A stretch of DNA of 64,000 bases from Vibrio splendidus (lineage in GTDB: Bacteria > Pseudomonadota > Gammaproteobacteria > Enterobacterales > Vibrionaceae): NCBI RefSeq assembly GCF_003345295.1, contig NZ_CP031055.1, positions 2,418,001 to 2,482,000 on the forward strand. The letters run 5' to 3'. The position numbers and the translations under genes are program-made. The stretch's first letter is position 1; every line of letters starts with the position of its first letter. Positions 15,952-24,333 of the stretch are shown here, in pieces. The notes beneath the pieces were generated by a model. The model searched no databases and was not told the origin of the DNA. It saw only the letters and a list, made by a program, of their open reading frames with translations.

Positions 15952-16497
15952 TTATACCGCTGGTTGTAGCTTTTCTAAAAATTCTGCCAATGTCTCGGCT
16001 AGTACATCACGATTTTTGGTGCCTAAGCGCTCTAGGATCACGTTACCCGTCAGATTACAGATAGAGATAACATCAAGCTCTGCATCGGTCGCGGCAATGA
16101 AAACCGTTGGTTTTAGCTTTAAACGACGCTGAGTGACTAAGTGACCTAAAATGTTTTCTTGCAGACATTCGAAGTCTTCATCACTCCAAATCTGTAACAG
16201 AGTCAACTCGTTACCATCGAAGGTCGCGTTCATATCTGCGCTGAATTGTGCACCGTAGAAAGTCTTAATGTCTTCATGTAGAGTCAACTCAATACCGGTT
16301 TCAACGTTGGTGAAATCCGCAAATTGCTCACGTGGATAGTGCTTCCACAACACAGCGTCGCCACTCTTTTCTTCTACGCATGGCGATACGATGTCCACCA
16401 ACTCCTCATTACGAGGTAAGCTTTGGTGTTGCTGCTGCCACGCGTCAACGTATCGCTGACTAAAAGAAAGTAGTGCGTCTTGAGCACGTTGAGTCAT
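15952..16497 (-). CDS. syd: SecY-interacting protein Syd
   Basis: 181 residues, the usual length for Syd. The soluble acidic sequence carries family features such as LLSFSQRYVDAWQ near the start and the DFTNVETGIELTLHEDI and LGHLVTQRRLKLKPTVFIA segments. Syd binds the cytosolic face of SecY and can monitor improperly assembled SecYEG. AGGAGAT lies at normal spacing before the ATG. It is divergent from queF over 131 bases, an arrangement also found in other gammaproteobacteria. Confidence 0.93.
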   Translation of the reverse strand: MTQRAQDALLSFSQRYVDAWQQQHQSLPRNEELVDIVSPCVEEKSGDAVLWKHYPREQFADFTNVETGIELTLHEDIKTFYGAQFSADMNATFDGNELTLLQIWSDEDFECLQENILGHLVTQRRLKLKPTVFIAATDAELDVISICNLTGNVILERLGTKNRDVLAETLAEFLEKLQPAV

Positions 16498-16628
16498 GAA
16501 AATCTCCTAAACACAAAATAATAAATAGAATCCGAGCCCTTTCAGCACCGATTAAGCGATGACTTAATGACAGGGTAATGGGGATTCAGTAAAATCGACC
16601 CCATTCTAATCGAATTTGAAACGAAAGT

Positions 16629-17474
16629 ATGAGCAAATATTCTGACGCAAAAGAGCTAGCGGGTTTAACCCTTGGCCAAAAAACTGAGTACTCTAACCAA
16701 TACGATGCAAGTTTATTGCAGCCAGTACCTCGTAGCCTTAATCGCGATGATCTTGCGCTAAACGGCGAGCTGCCTTTTGTTGGTCATGATATTTGGACGA
16801 TGTACGAGCTTTCGTGGCTAAACACCAACGGCCTACCACAAGTAGCGGTGGGCGAAGTTTTCATCCCAGCCACCAGCCAAAATTTAATTGAATCAAAATC
16901 TTTCAAGCTGTACCTAAACAGCTATAACCAGACTCAATTTGAAAACTGGGCTCAAGTCACTGAGCGCCTGACCCAAGATTTGTCTGCATGTGCAGGCGAA
17001 CCTGTGATTGTGAATATAAACTCAGTAACCGACTACACTAACCAACCAATCGTGACGATGGAAGGTGACTGTATCGACAATCAAGACATCCAAATCACCA
17101 GCTACGATTTTGAAGCGTCACTGCTTGAAGGTGCTGCTGGCGAGCAAGAAGTAGAAGAAACTCTGCATAGCCACCTGTTGAAGTCGAACTGCTTGATCAC
17201 CAACCAACCGGATTGGGGCAGCGTTGAGATCGCATATTCTGGTAAGCAAATTGACCGTGAAGCTCTGCTACGCTATTTAGTTTCTTTCCGTGAGCACAAT
17301 GAATTCCACGAACAATGTGTTGAGCGTATCTTCACTGACATCATGAAATACTGTGCGCCATCGAAGCTAACCGTGTTTGCACGTTACACGCGTCGTGGTG
17401 GTCTGGATATCAATCCATACCGTTCAACAGAGCAAGATAGACCAAGCCACAATAAGCGTATGGCTCGCCAATAA
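16629..17474 (+). CDS. queF: NADPH-dependent 7-cyano-7-deazaguanine reductase QueF (long form)
   Basis: 281 residues, the two-domain YqcD-type QueF. It reduces preQ0 to preQ1 in queuosine biosynthesis for tRNA wobble position 34. The NADPH-binding motif ESKSFKLY is at 88-95. The catalytic Cys188 lies in SNCLITNQPDW, with the conserved Asp195 shortly after. It is divergent from syd. Confidence 0.95.
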   Translation: MSKYSDAKELAGLTLGQKTEYSNQYDASLLQPVPRSLNRDDLALNGELPFVGHDIWTMYELSWLNTNGLPQVAVGEVFIPATSQNLIESKSFKLYLNSYNQTQFENWAQVTERLTQDLSACAGEPVIVNINSVTDYTNQPIVTMEGDCIDNQDIQITSYDFEASLLEGAAGEQEVEETLHSHLLKSNCLITNQPDWGSVEIAYSGKQIDREALLRYLVSFREHNEFHEQCVERIFTDIMKYCAPSKLTVFARYTRRGGLDINPYRSTEQDRPSHNKRMARQ

Positions 17475-17533
17475 TCAGGCGTGAACCCACCCACACTTAT
17501 TTGAACCTACCAAATCTTTAAAGGGACATTGAA

Positions 17534-19792
17534 ATGCGTTGGTTATACGTTGTTAGTCTATTTATTTTAAGCTTAAGCACATCGGTCAATGCGTCGGTTT
17601 ATTCGTCGGCGTTACTCAACGAGGCTAACAACCTTGTAGAGATTGAGCCGAGCCAAGCAAAACAAATGGCCAACAGTTACCTAACGCTGCGTGTCCTTTC
17701 TGATCAACGCGAGAAAAGCCCATCGGCGATTTCTCGCGAAGAGACGGACTCTTCTATTCGAACCCCAAACAGCAGCATCGATGCCTACAAAATCTTAGCG
17801 AAGGCGGAATACAACCTAGACAACATTCGTATTGCGATTAAAAACATCGACAAAGCCTCTGAGCTCGCAAAAACCTATAAGCTTAATTACTTAAAACTGG
17901 ACCTTCAGATCCTAAAAGTTCGCTTACTTTGGCTGAGTGACAGAAAGTCAGCCACAGCAACAGCAGAGCTGACAAGTATTGAAGCAAACCTAGAATCGGT
18001 GAATAAAACCTTACGTTTAACAGAAGGTATTACCTATCGTTTGATCATGCTGAAAGCTGATATCGCCTCTTATGACAATAAGGTCGACGAAGCCGAGAAG
18101 TTCTACCAAGAAGCGAAAACCTACCTCGATCAGCGTTACTCAGAAAAAGTTACCATCGACTACCACATCACGGTCGGTGAATTTTATCTGACTCACAAAG
18201 AGTACAATCACGCGTTATCTGAGTTACTGTATGGCTATTGGAAATCAGTAGAAGGCAATCTGAGTTCACGCTTGGCTAAGGTAAACCGCCTACTTGCGCA
18301 ACTTTTCTTTGAGCGCCAGGTGTTAGATAAAGCATTAGAGCACCTCTCTCAAGCCGCTGATTTTTATGATAATTTCGAAAACTCCCCCATATTAGCTCAA
18401 GTACTTAAAAAGATGGGTGATGTGTACTTCTATCAAGGAAAATATAACCTTGCCCTAGTGCACTTTTTCAACGTTCTTGATCACGAAAGTACCGACAGGG
18501 ATATACACCAAGTCATCGATATTCGTCTAAGTCTATCGGCAACTTACTTACGCCTCTATAATTACCCTCTAGCTGAGCAGTACTTAACCCGGGCCCTTGA
18601 ACTACTAGAGTACACCGACATTCCAAAACTGGAAGGTCGTGCCGCGCTATTATCAGCAGGATTGGCTTACCACCTGCAAGAGAGCGAAGATGTGATCAAG
18701 CATGCAACACGTGCACTTGAGATATCGCGTCAAGTAGAAAATATGCGCCTGTCGCAACGCTCATACTATTTACTTTCTTTGGGTTATGAACAGGCAGGTC
18801 GTCCACAGCAAGCATTGGCAAATCTCAAGCAATACAACAGCCTTGTCTCTTTAGAGCAGCAAAAACTCAACCGTGTTGGGGAAGACGCATTCCGCCAACA
18901 AAAAGAGTTTGCCGAACAAACCCTGCACTATGCAGGCCAAGAACAAGAGCTAGAGAAATACAAACTAGAACATCGTAAGTTCCAAAAGATTTCGTTTGCC
19001 CTATTCTTGTTCAGCATTGTCTTATTCTTCTTTGTGCTGCGCCGAGGCTACCTCATTCAAACCTTAGCCAAAGAGGTCGATTCACTGCGTACCGACCTCT
19101 TTACGCATTCGCGTTCTAAGCTTCCTAATCTAAGAATGCTGAATGCGAAACTCTCAAATTCATTGGAACAAACCAGCCAAACCTTTGAGCAGTGGCAGCT
19201 TGGTGAACTGATTCATGAACCGCTCAACGACCGTTTACGCTTCGTGATGATTGACTTACCTTTCCTACGTAATATGTACACACAGAACGGTTACAAAGCG
19301 GGCCTAGAACTCGAAGATGCTTTTGGCGAATTCCTCAAATCTAAGCTTGAAGGTCCAGCTCGTGTTTACCATTTCTCGGACGCGAACCTGCTTTATATCG
19401 AGCCCAACGCTGACCGTGATTTATCACCTGAGGCCCTGTTCAGAAAGATTCAATCTTGGGTTAATAACTTCGAACCCGAGCGAAACATCAACCGAACAGT
19501 CCGTATGGGCATCGCTGACTACCCGTTCCTGCCGCGTGCTTACACTGCAATTAACGACCAAGAACTGCTCGATGTGTTATTGATGTCGACCAATCTAGCG
19601 CGTGAAATCAGTCTCAAAGAGCGCAGCAGTCAATGGGTATACTTAAAAGCTATCGATAATGCGCCCGCAGCGAGCCTTGCAACTGGTAACATAAGAGAAG
19701 CGTGTAAACATGCGATTAATCAAGGGTTAATAAAGATACAATCGTCATACCAGAATGAGGACAACATCAAAAAAATGCTAAAAGATGACTGA
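17534..19792 (+). CDS. TPR-repeat membrane protein with degenerate GGDEF-like domain
   Basis: 752 residues. An N-terminal signal peptide is followed by about 450 residues of tetratricopeptide-like helices (for example QVLKKMGDVYFYQGKYNLAL and YYLLSLGYEQAGRPQQAL). A single membrane span lies at about 486-504 (ISFALFLFSIVLFFFVLRR). The cytoplasmic C-terminal domain resembles GGDEF in outline (SKLPNLRMLNAKL where active enzymes have GLPNRR), but the active-site loop reads YHFSDANLLYIEP with no GG(D/E)EF. It is therefore probably a non-catalytic sensor or partner rather than a diguanylate cyclase. AAGGGA precedes the ATG. The next gene, 118 bases downstream, encodes a cyclase with a standard active site. 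Confidence 0.8.
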   Translation: MRWLYVVSLFILSLSTSVNASVYSSALLNEANNLVEIEPSQAKQMANSYLTLRVLSDQREKSPSAISREETDSSIRTPNSSIDAYKILAKAEYNLDNIRIAIKNIDKASELAKTYKLNYLKLDLQILKVRLLWLSDRKSATATAELTSIEANLESVNKTLRLTEGITYRLIMLKADIASYDNKVDEAEKFYQEAKTYLDQRYSEKVTIDYHITVGEFYLTHKEYNHALSELLYGYWKSVEGNLSSRLAKVNRLLAQLFFERQVLDKALEHLSQAADFYDNFENSPILAQVLKKMGDVYFYQGKYNLALVHFFNVLDHESTDRDIHQVIDIRLSLSATYLRLYNYPLAEQYLTRALELLEYTDIPKLEGRAALLSAGLAYHLQESEDVIKHATRALEISRQVENMRLSQRSYYLLSLGYEQAGRPQQALANLKQYNSLVSLEQQKLNRVGEDAFRQQKEFAEQTLHYAGQEQELEKYKLEHRKFQKISFALFLFSIVLFFFVLRRGYLIQTLAKEVDSLRTDLFTHSRSKLPNLRMLNAKLSNSLEQTSQTFEQWQLGELIHEPLNDRLRFVMIDLPFLRNMYTQNGYKAGLELEDAFGEFLKSKLEGPARVYHFSDANLLYIEPNADRDLSPEALFRKIQSWVNNFEPERNINRTVRMGIADYPFLPRAYTAINDQELLDVLLMSTNLAREISLKERSSQWVYLKAIDNAPAASLATGNIREACKHAINQGLIKIQSSYQNEDNIKKMLKDD

Positions 19793-19910
19793 TTTGCGAG
19801 CGGTTAAGAGCGGCAAGCCGTGACCTTATTTTTAGTTTTGTTATTATCGATGTAACGGAATTTCATCAAAATGATCGAGCTCGGTCTACGCGGCGCTAAT
19901 TAATACATCT

Positions 19911-21476
19911 ATGGGCATTCTTGAAAAAGACATTCAGGCGCAACTCCACCAGCTGAAACTTCAGTTGGAGCAGGTCCGTTTGACGCAAAGAGACACCTCG
20001 TTCAAATTTATTAGAGAACAAAAAGTTCTAAAGCGTATTGTCACATCTTTAAGTGACGCATGTGTTGGCAGTAACAGCCATTTAGATGAAAACCTCATTG
20101 CCCTTCGGGAAGAGCTAGAAAAGCAAAAAGACATTAGCTCGATGATCCCAAAGCTGGCAGTATTAGAAAGGATGCTTAAGCAGAAAACGTTGGCTATGGA
20201 TAAACAGAACGGATATCTGGACGATAGCATTAAGCACAGTGGGGAAACGCTGCAACGCATAACAGGCCTTCCAGCGCAGCTTAAACGCGACCTACGAAAC
20301 TTACTTAGCTTCTCCGAATGCAATGGCAGTCAGAAAGTCGACCATGCCATGAAACTTCTCGGTATTTATGAGCGTGCCATTAAGATTATGGCGAATAACT
20401 CACGCACTCATTTTGCCGACGTTACGCATTCTCCGGAACAAGAACTCCTTTCCGACCTATCAAACGAATTACAACATCTGATCACTGAACTCGATTTCGA
20501 GGGGGAGTCGGGTGATTTGCTTACCGATATTCGAGCGAAACTGTTACTGGGTGTTTCCACACAAAATCTGCTTGAGCTGACACTTCAGATCCTCAAACTG
20601 GTAATTGAAGGCACCAACCTAGAGCGTAAGAAGTCTGAACAATTTATCGATCAGCTAAACTCCTCGCTGGCCTCCAGTATCAAAACGGCAGACCAAAATG
20701 CCGATCAGAGCCAAAGTTACTTTGAGCACCGCCAAGGCCTTAACTCTGAGTTAAGTGAACTTGTCATTAAGAGCCAGAACTCTGTAGAGAAAGCGAAAGA
20801 AATTGATAGTTTAAAGCGAACGATTAATCCGCTACTCACTGAAATCGCCTCTCTTTCAGAAAGACTGAATCACGCAGAACAGAAAGAACAAGCTCTAATA
20901 GAGAGAATGAGTTATGGAAAGACTCAGTTAGATTCACTCTATGAAGTCACCCAAGATTACCGCAAGCGCTTAGAAGATCAGGCTCAGCGTATGCTACTTG
21001 ATCCGCTCACTAAAGTTTACAATCGCACCGCCTTTACTGATCGCTTAGAGCTTGAGTATCGCCGTTGGATTCGTGCACAACACTCACTGCGCGTAGTGCT
21101 GCTCGACATCGACAACTTCAAAGCCATCAACGACAGCTTTGGTTATACCGCGGGTGATAAGGCACTTAAAATCATCGCGAGAACTATTACTAAAGAAGCA
21201 GGCACAACCGATACCGTGGCTCGCTTTTCTGGTGAAGAGTTTGTCTTGCTGTTGCCAGAACAAACCGATGAATATTGCCACCAGGTGATTCAAAACATCC
21301 AAGCTCAAGTAAGCCGCCTACCCTTTAAGTTCCGTGACCAACAAATCACGATTACCTTGTGTGCGGCAAGTACTCAGTTTAAAGAGTCTGATACGCCTGA
21401 AGAAGTATTAGAGAGACTTAATAAGACGCTAAACAAAGCAAAGCAACGCGGTACCAACCAACTTGTTTGGAACTAA
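19911..21476 (+). CDS. diguanylate cyclase, soluble, with coiled-coil N-terminus
   Basis: 521 residues without membrane segments. Residues 1-355 are largely helical and coiled-coil-like, rich in Leu, Gln, Glu and Lys. The GGDEF domain starts near 363 (DPLTKVYNRTAF) and has the active-site loop RFSGEEF near 439, where SGEEF replaces GGEEF; this is normally compatible with activity. The inhibitory RxxD site expected five residues before the loop reads GTTD, so product inhibition is probably lost. The predicted reaction is 2 GTP to cyclic di-GMP. The ribosome site before the ATG is weak. Its position close to the retention-module adhesin suggests, but does not show, a link to adhesion control. 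Confidence 0.87.
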   Translation: MGILEKDIQAQLHQLKLQLEQVRLTQRDTSFKFIREQKVLKRIVTSLSDACVGSNSHLDENLIALREELEKQKDISSMIPKLAVLERMLKQKTLAMDKQNGYLDDSIKHSGETLQRITGLPAQLKRDLRNLLSFSECNGSQKVDHAMKLLGIYERAIKIMANNSRTHFADVTHSPEQELLSDLSNELQHLITELDFEGESGDLLTDIRAKLLLGVSTQNLLELTLQILKLVIEGTNLERKKSEQFIDQLNSSLASSIKTADQNADQSQSYFEHRQGLNSELSELVIKSQNSVEKAKEIDSLKRTINPLLTEIASLSERLNHAEQKEQALIERMSYGKTQLDSLYEVTQDYRKRLEDQAQRMLLDPLTKVYNRTAFTDRLELEYRRWIRAQHSLRVVLLDIDNFKAINDSFGYTAGDKALKIIARTITKEAGTTDTVARFSGEEFVLLLPEQTDEYCHQVIQNIQAQVSRLPFKFRDQQITITLCAASTQFKESDTPEEVLERLNKTLNKAKQRGTNQLVWN

Positions 21477-21852
21477 GTCAGCCTTAGATTTAATTTATTT
21501 CATTTTTTCAAATACTTATCACATACCATTTCCCTCAATGTTTGCTAAGCTAATGATTAACATTCGCTTAACAAGCATTCTTGGCAAGCAATGCTGTATA
21601 TACGCTCTTAATTTATTTTATATTAGCTCTTAAGCATCTATACATCTGCTATTAAGCACCCATGTATATACTGTTAAGCACCTGCATATAGACTGTTAAG
21701 CAAGATTATATAATCCATTAAGCAACGCTGTCGTAACCGTTTCGTCTGGTTAACTCTCTCCCCTTTAACCAAACACTTTCAACGTTTGCTTCTCACTCTC
21801 GAGTCAGAGGGTCACTTCAACGTCCCCCTGCTCTTTTCAACAAGGAGGCACT
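21477..21852. promoter_or_regulatory. 376-bp leader/promoter region of ppnN
   Basis: This region contains the 22-bp repeat array and, downstream of it, a GGTTAA/TTAACC inverted repeat near 21750-21772. It ends with the strong ribosome site AAGGAGG before ppnN. No clear terminator for the cyclase gene was found. Confidence 0.45.
21630..21724. repeat. five TTAAGCA sites at exact 22-bp period
   Basis: TTAAGCA occurs at 21630, 21652, 21674, 21696 and 21718, each exactly 22 bases apart. The spacers are TA-rich but not identical. A partial sixth copy (TTAATTT) lies in phase at 21608. Two helical turns separate the copies, so all would face one side of the DNA. The array sits between the cyclase stop and the ppnN ribosome site. 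Function unknown. Confidence 0.85.
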
Positions 21853-23220
21853 ATGATCACTCATATCAGCCCTGCCGGTAGCATGGATTTACTCTCTCAA
21901 CTTGAAGTTGAGCGTCTTAAGAAAACCGCATCTAGTGATCTGTACCAACTGTATCGTAACTGTACGTTAGCGGTACTTAACTCGGGAAGCCACACCGACA
22001 ATTCCAAAGAGTTGCTCGACAAGTATCAATCGTTTGATGTTGAAGTCGTGCGACGTGAGCGTGGTATCAAGCTCGAACTAAGCAACCCACCAGAGCATGC
22101 CTTTGTCGATGGTGAAATCATCAAGGGTATCCAAGAGCACCTATTCTCAGTGCTGCGTGACATTGTCTACGTCAACATGCATCTTGCAGACAACCAAAGA
22201 CTCAACCTGACTAATGCCACTCATATTACCAACCTCGTATTTGGTATTTTGAGAAATGCAGGTGCACTTACGCCGGGCATCGAACCTAACCTGATCGTGT
22301 GTTGGGGTGGCCACTCAATTAATGCCACTGAATACCAATATACTCGTGAAGTAGGTAATGAACTTGGCCTACGTGAACTCAACATCTGTACGGGTTGTGG
22401 ACCAGGTGCAATGGAAGGACCAATGAAAGGCGCGGCTATTGGTCACGCTAAGCAGCGCTATACTGATCATCGTTACTTAGGGTTGACTGAACCATCAATC
22501 ATTGCAGCTGAGCCACCAAACCCGATAGTGAACGAACTGGTGATCATGCCAGATATCGAGAAGCGTCTTGAGGCATTCGTTCGTATGGCGCATGGCATCA
22601 TTATTTTCCCTGGTGGCCCCGGTACGGCTGAAGAGTTGCTGTATATCTTAGGGATCATGATGCACCCAAATAACGTCGACCAACCCATGCCGATTGTATT
22701 AACGGGTTCAAAAGAGAGTGAAGCTTACTTCCGCTCTATCGATAAGTTCATCGGTGAAACCCTCGGGGAAGAGGCTCAGAAACACTACGAAATCGTGATT
22801 GATGATCCAGCACGCGCAGCGAAAATCATGAAACAAGCGATGCCAGATGTACGCTCTCACCGTAAAGAGACCGGCGATGCTTATAGCTATAACTGGTCAC
22901 TGCATATTGAGCCTGAGTTCCAACTGCCCTTCGATCCGACACATGAATCTATGGCGGCACTTGATCTTCATATGGACCAGAAAACAGAAAGCCTTGCGGC
23001 TAATCTACGTAAAGCGTTTTCTGGCATTGTGGCCGGTAACGTCAAAGCCGAAGGTATTCTAGAGATAGAGAAACACGGCCCATTCCTGATTGATGGCGAC
23101 AAAGAGCTGATGACCAAAATGGATCAACTGCTGAATGACTTTGTTGAACAACATCGCATGAAACTGCCGGGTGGCACTGACTATGTTCCTTGCTATAAAA
23201 TTATGCCTAGCAGCGAATAA
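21853..23220 (+). CDS. ppnN: pyrimidine/purine nucleotide 5'-monophosphate nucleosidase PpnN
   Basis: 455 residues; E. coli PpnN (YgdH) is about the same length. It belongs to the LOG/lysine-decarboxylase-like family and cleaves nucleoside monophosphates to base plus ribose 5-phosphate; the E. coli enzyme is stimulated by (p)ppGpp. The nucleotide-binding motifs GCGPGAMEGPMKGA (about 180-193) and PGGPGTAEE (about 252-260) are present. The N-terminal and C-terminal flanking domains typical of PpnN are intact. AAGGAGG precedes the ATG. Confidence 0.93.
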   Translation: MITHISPAGSMDLLSQLEVERLKKTASSDLYQLYRNCTLAVLNSGSHTDNSKELLDKYQSFDVEVVRRERGIKLELSNPPEHAFVDGEIIKGIQEHLFSVLRDIVYVNMHLADNQRLNLTNATHITNLVFGILRNAGALTPGIEPNLIVCWGGHSINATEYQYTREVGNELGLRELNICTGCGPGAMEGPMKGAAIGHAKQRYTDHRYLGLTEPSIIAAEPPNPIVNELVIMPDIEKRLEAFVRMAHGIIIFPGGPGTAEELLYILGIMMHPNNVDQPMPIVLTGSKESEAYFRSIDKFIGETLGEEAQKHYEIVIDDPARAAKIMKQAMPDVRSHRKETGDAYSYNWSLHIEPEFQLPFDPTHESMAALDLHMDQKTESLAANLRKAFSGIVAGNVKAEGILEIEKHGPFLIDGDKELMTKMDQLLNDFVEQHRMKLPGGTDYVPCYKIMPSSE

Positions 23221-23315
23221 CGACAAGTGACTGATAACAGGCCACAAGCATAAAGCTAAACAAGTCATGACGTTTACGTCGCCAACGTTTCAACTCACCA
23301 AGTGATACGTTACTA

Positions 23316-23341
23316 TAAGGGGCTAGCAGCCCCTTATTTAT
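23316..23341 (+). terminator. hairpin terminator after ppnN
   Basis: TAAGGGGCT and AGCCCCTTA pair around a 3-base loop, followed by TTTATTG. It lies between ppnN and xni. Confidence 0.65.
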
Positions 23342-23361
23342 TGCCTATTTAGTGGAAACTT

Positions 23362-24135
23362 ATGTCTATCCATCTTGTTATTATCGATGCTTTGAATCTC
23401 ATCCGACGCGTTCACTCTGTTCAGCCGGACCCAACCGATATTGCAAGAACCATCACCACTACTGCTCGTACTCTTAATCGCATCCTAAAAGAATCAAAGC
23501 CAACCCATATCATTGCGGTATTTGATCATCACCTACAAGATCGAGGCTGGCGCGCTGAAGTCCTTCCTGCCTACAAGCAAAACCGCAAGCCGATGCCTGA
23601 ACCATTAATGAAAGGCCTTGATGCTATCCAACAAGCTTGGTGGGAATTAGGGATTGATTCACTGCTATCTGATGGTGATGAAGCGGATGACTTAGTAGCA
23701 ACACTCGCTAAGAAAGTGGCAGACCACGGCGAAAAGGTCACAATAATCTCTACCGATAAGGGCTATTGCCAACTGTTATCACCAACGCTACAAATCCGTG
23801 ATTACTTCCAACACCGCTGGTTAGACAAGCCCTTTATTGAAGCTGAGTTCGGTGTAAAGCCGGAACAACTCGCTGACTACTGGGGATTAACTGGCGTTAG
23901 CTCAAGCCAAGTACCGGGGATTCCTGGAGTTGGACCAAAAGCTGCCAAAGAGATATTAACAACGTATCCAGATATAGAAACGGCATTCCTAGCTGAAGAT
24001 TTACCGAAAAAGTATCGTAAGAAATTCGATGAGCATATTGAATCGGCTCGTGTATGTAAGCTCGTTTCAGCACTCAAAACCGACATCGATTTGGGCTTCA
24101 ATCTGCAAGATATTCGCTACGAAGCGGTGTCTTAA
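23362..24135 (+). CDS. xni: flap endonuclease Xni
   Basis: 257 residues, matching Xni (ExoIX), which resembles the 5'-nuclease domain of DNA polymerase I without the polymerase. Metal-binding acidic clusters are visible (VIIDALNLIRR, DGDEADDLVAT, STDKGYCQLL). The helical-arch segment LPAYKQNRKPMPEPL and a helix-hairpin-helix (VPGIPGVGPKAAKEIL) are also present. It acts on branched or flap DNA. Confidence 0.93.
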   Translation: MSIHLVIIDALNLIRRVHSVQPDPTDIARTITTTARTLNRILKESKPTHIIAVFDHHLQDRGWRAEVLPAYKQNRKPMPEPLMKGLDAIQQAWWELGIDSLLSDGDEADDLVATLAKKVADHGEKVTIISTDKGYCQLLSPTLQIRDYFQHRWLDKPFIEAEFGVKPEQLADYWGLTGVSSSQVPGIPGVGPKAAKEILTTYPDIETAFLAEDLPKKYRKKFDEHIESARVCKLVSALKTDIDLGFNLQDIRYEAVS

Positions 24136-24227
24136 TTCGACGTTACAAGCTCAATCACTAAAAAGCTAACCGATAAAATATATTAATTATAAATCAATAA
24201 CTTAGAAACACAGTCATTAGAAAGTAG

Positions 24228-24257
24228 AAAAGCCTTAGTCTGAACTAAGGCTTTTTT
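24228..24257. terminator. bidirectional terminator between xni and TonB receptor
   Basis: AAAAGCCTTAGT and ACTAAGGCTTTT flank a short loop. T runs follow on both strands (TTTTTT on plus; TTTTCTACTTT on minus). It serves the convergent xni and receptor genes. Confidence 0.85.
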
Positions 24258-24333
24258 GGTTTCAGTTAAGGCGAAACATGCCGCTTATACTGGTTAACTT
24301 CTATTTCTAGAATGACTTGCAGTAAAGAGTGGA

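Noticed and set aside
21630..21724. 22-bp phased repeats as a CRISPR array
   Set aside because: Only seven bases are conserved per unit and the spacers are too short; not CRISPR.
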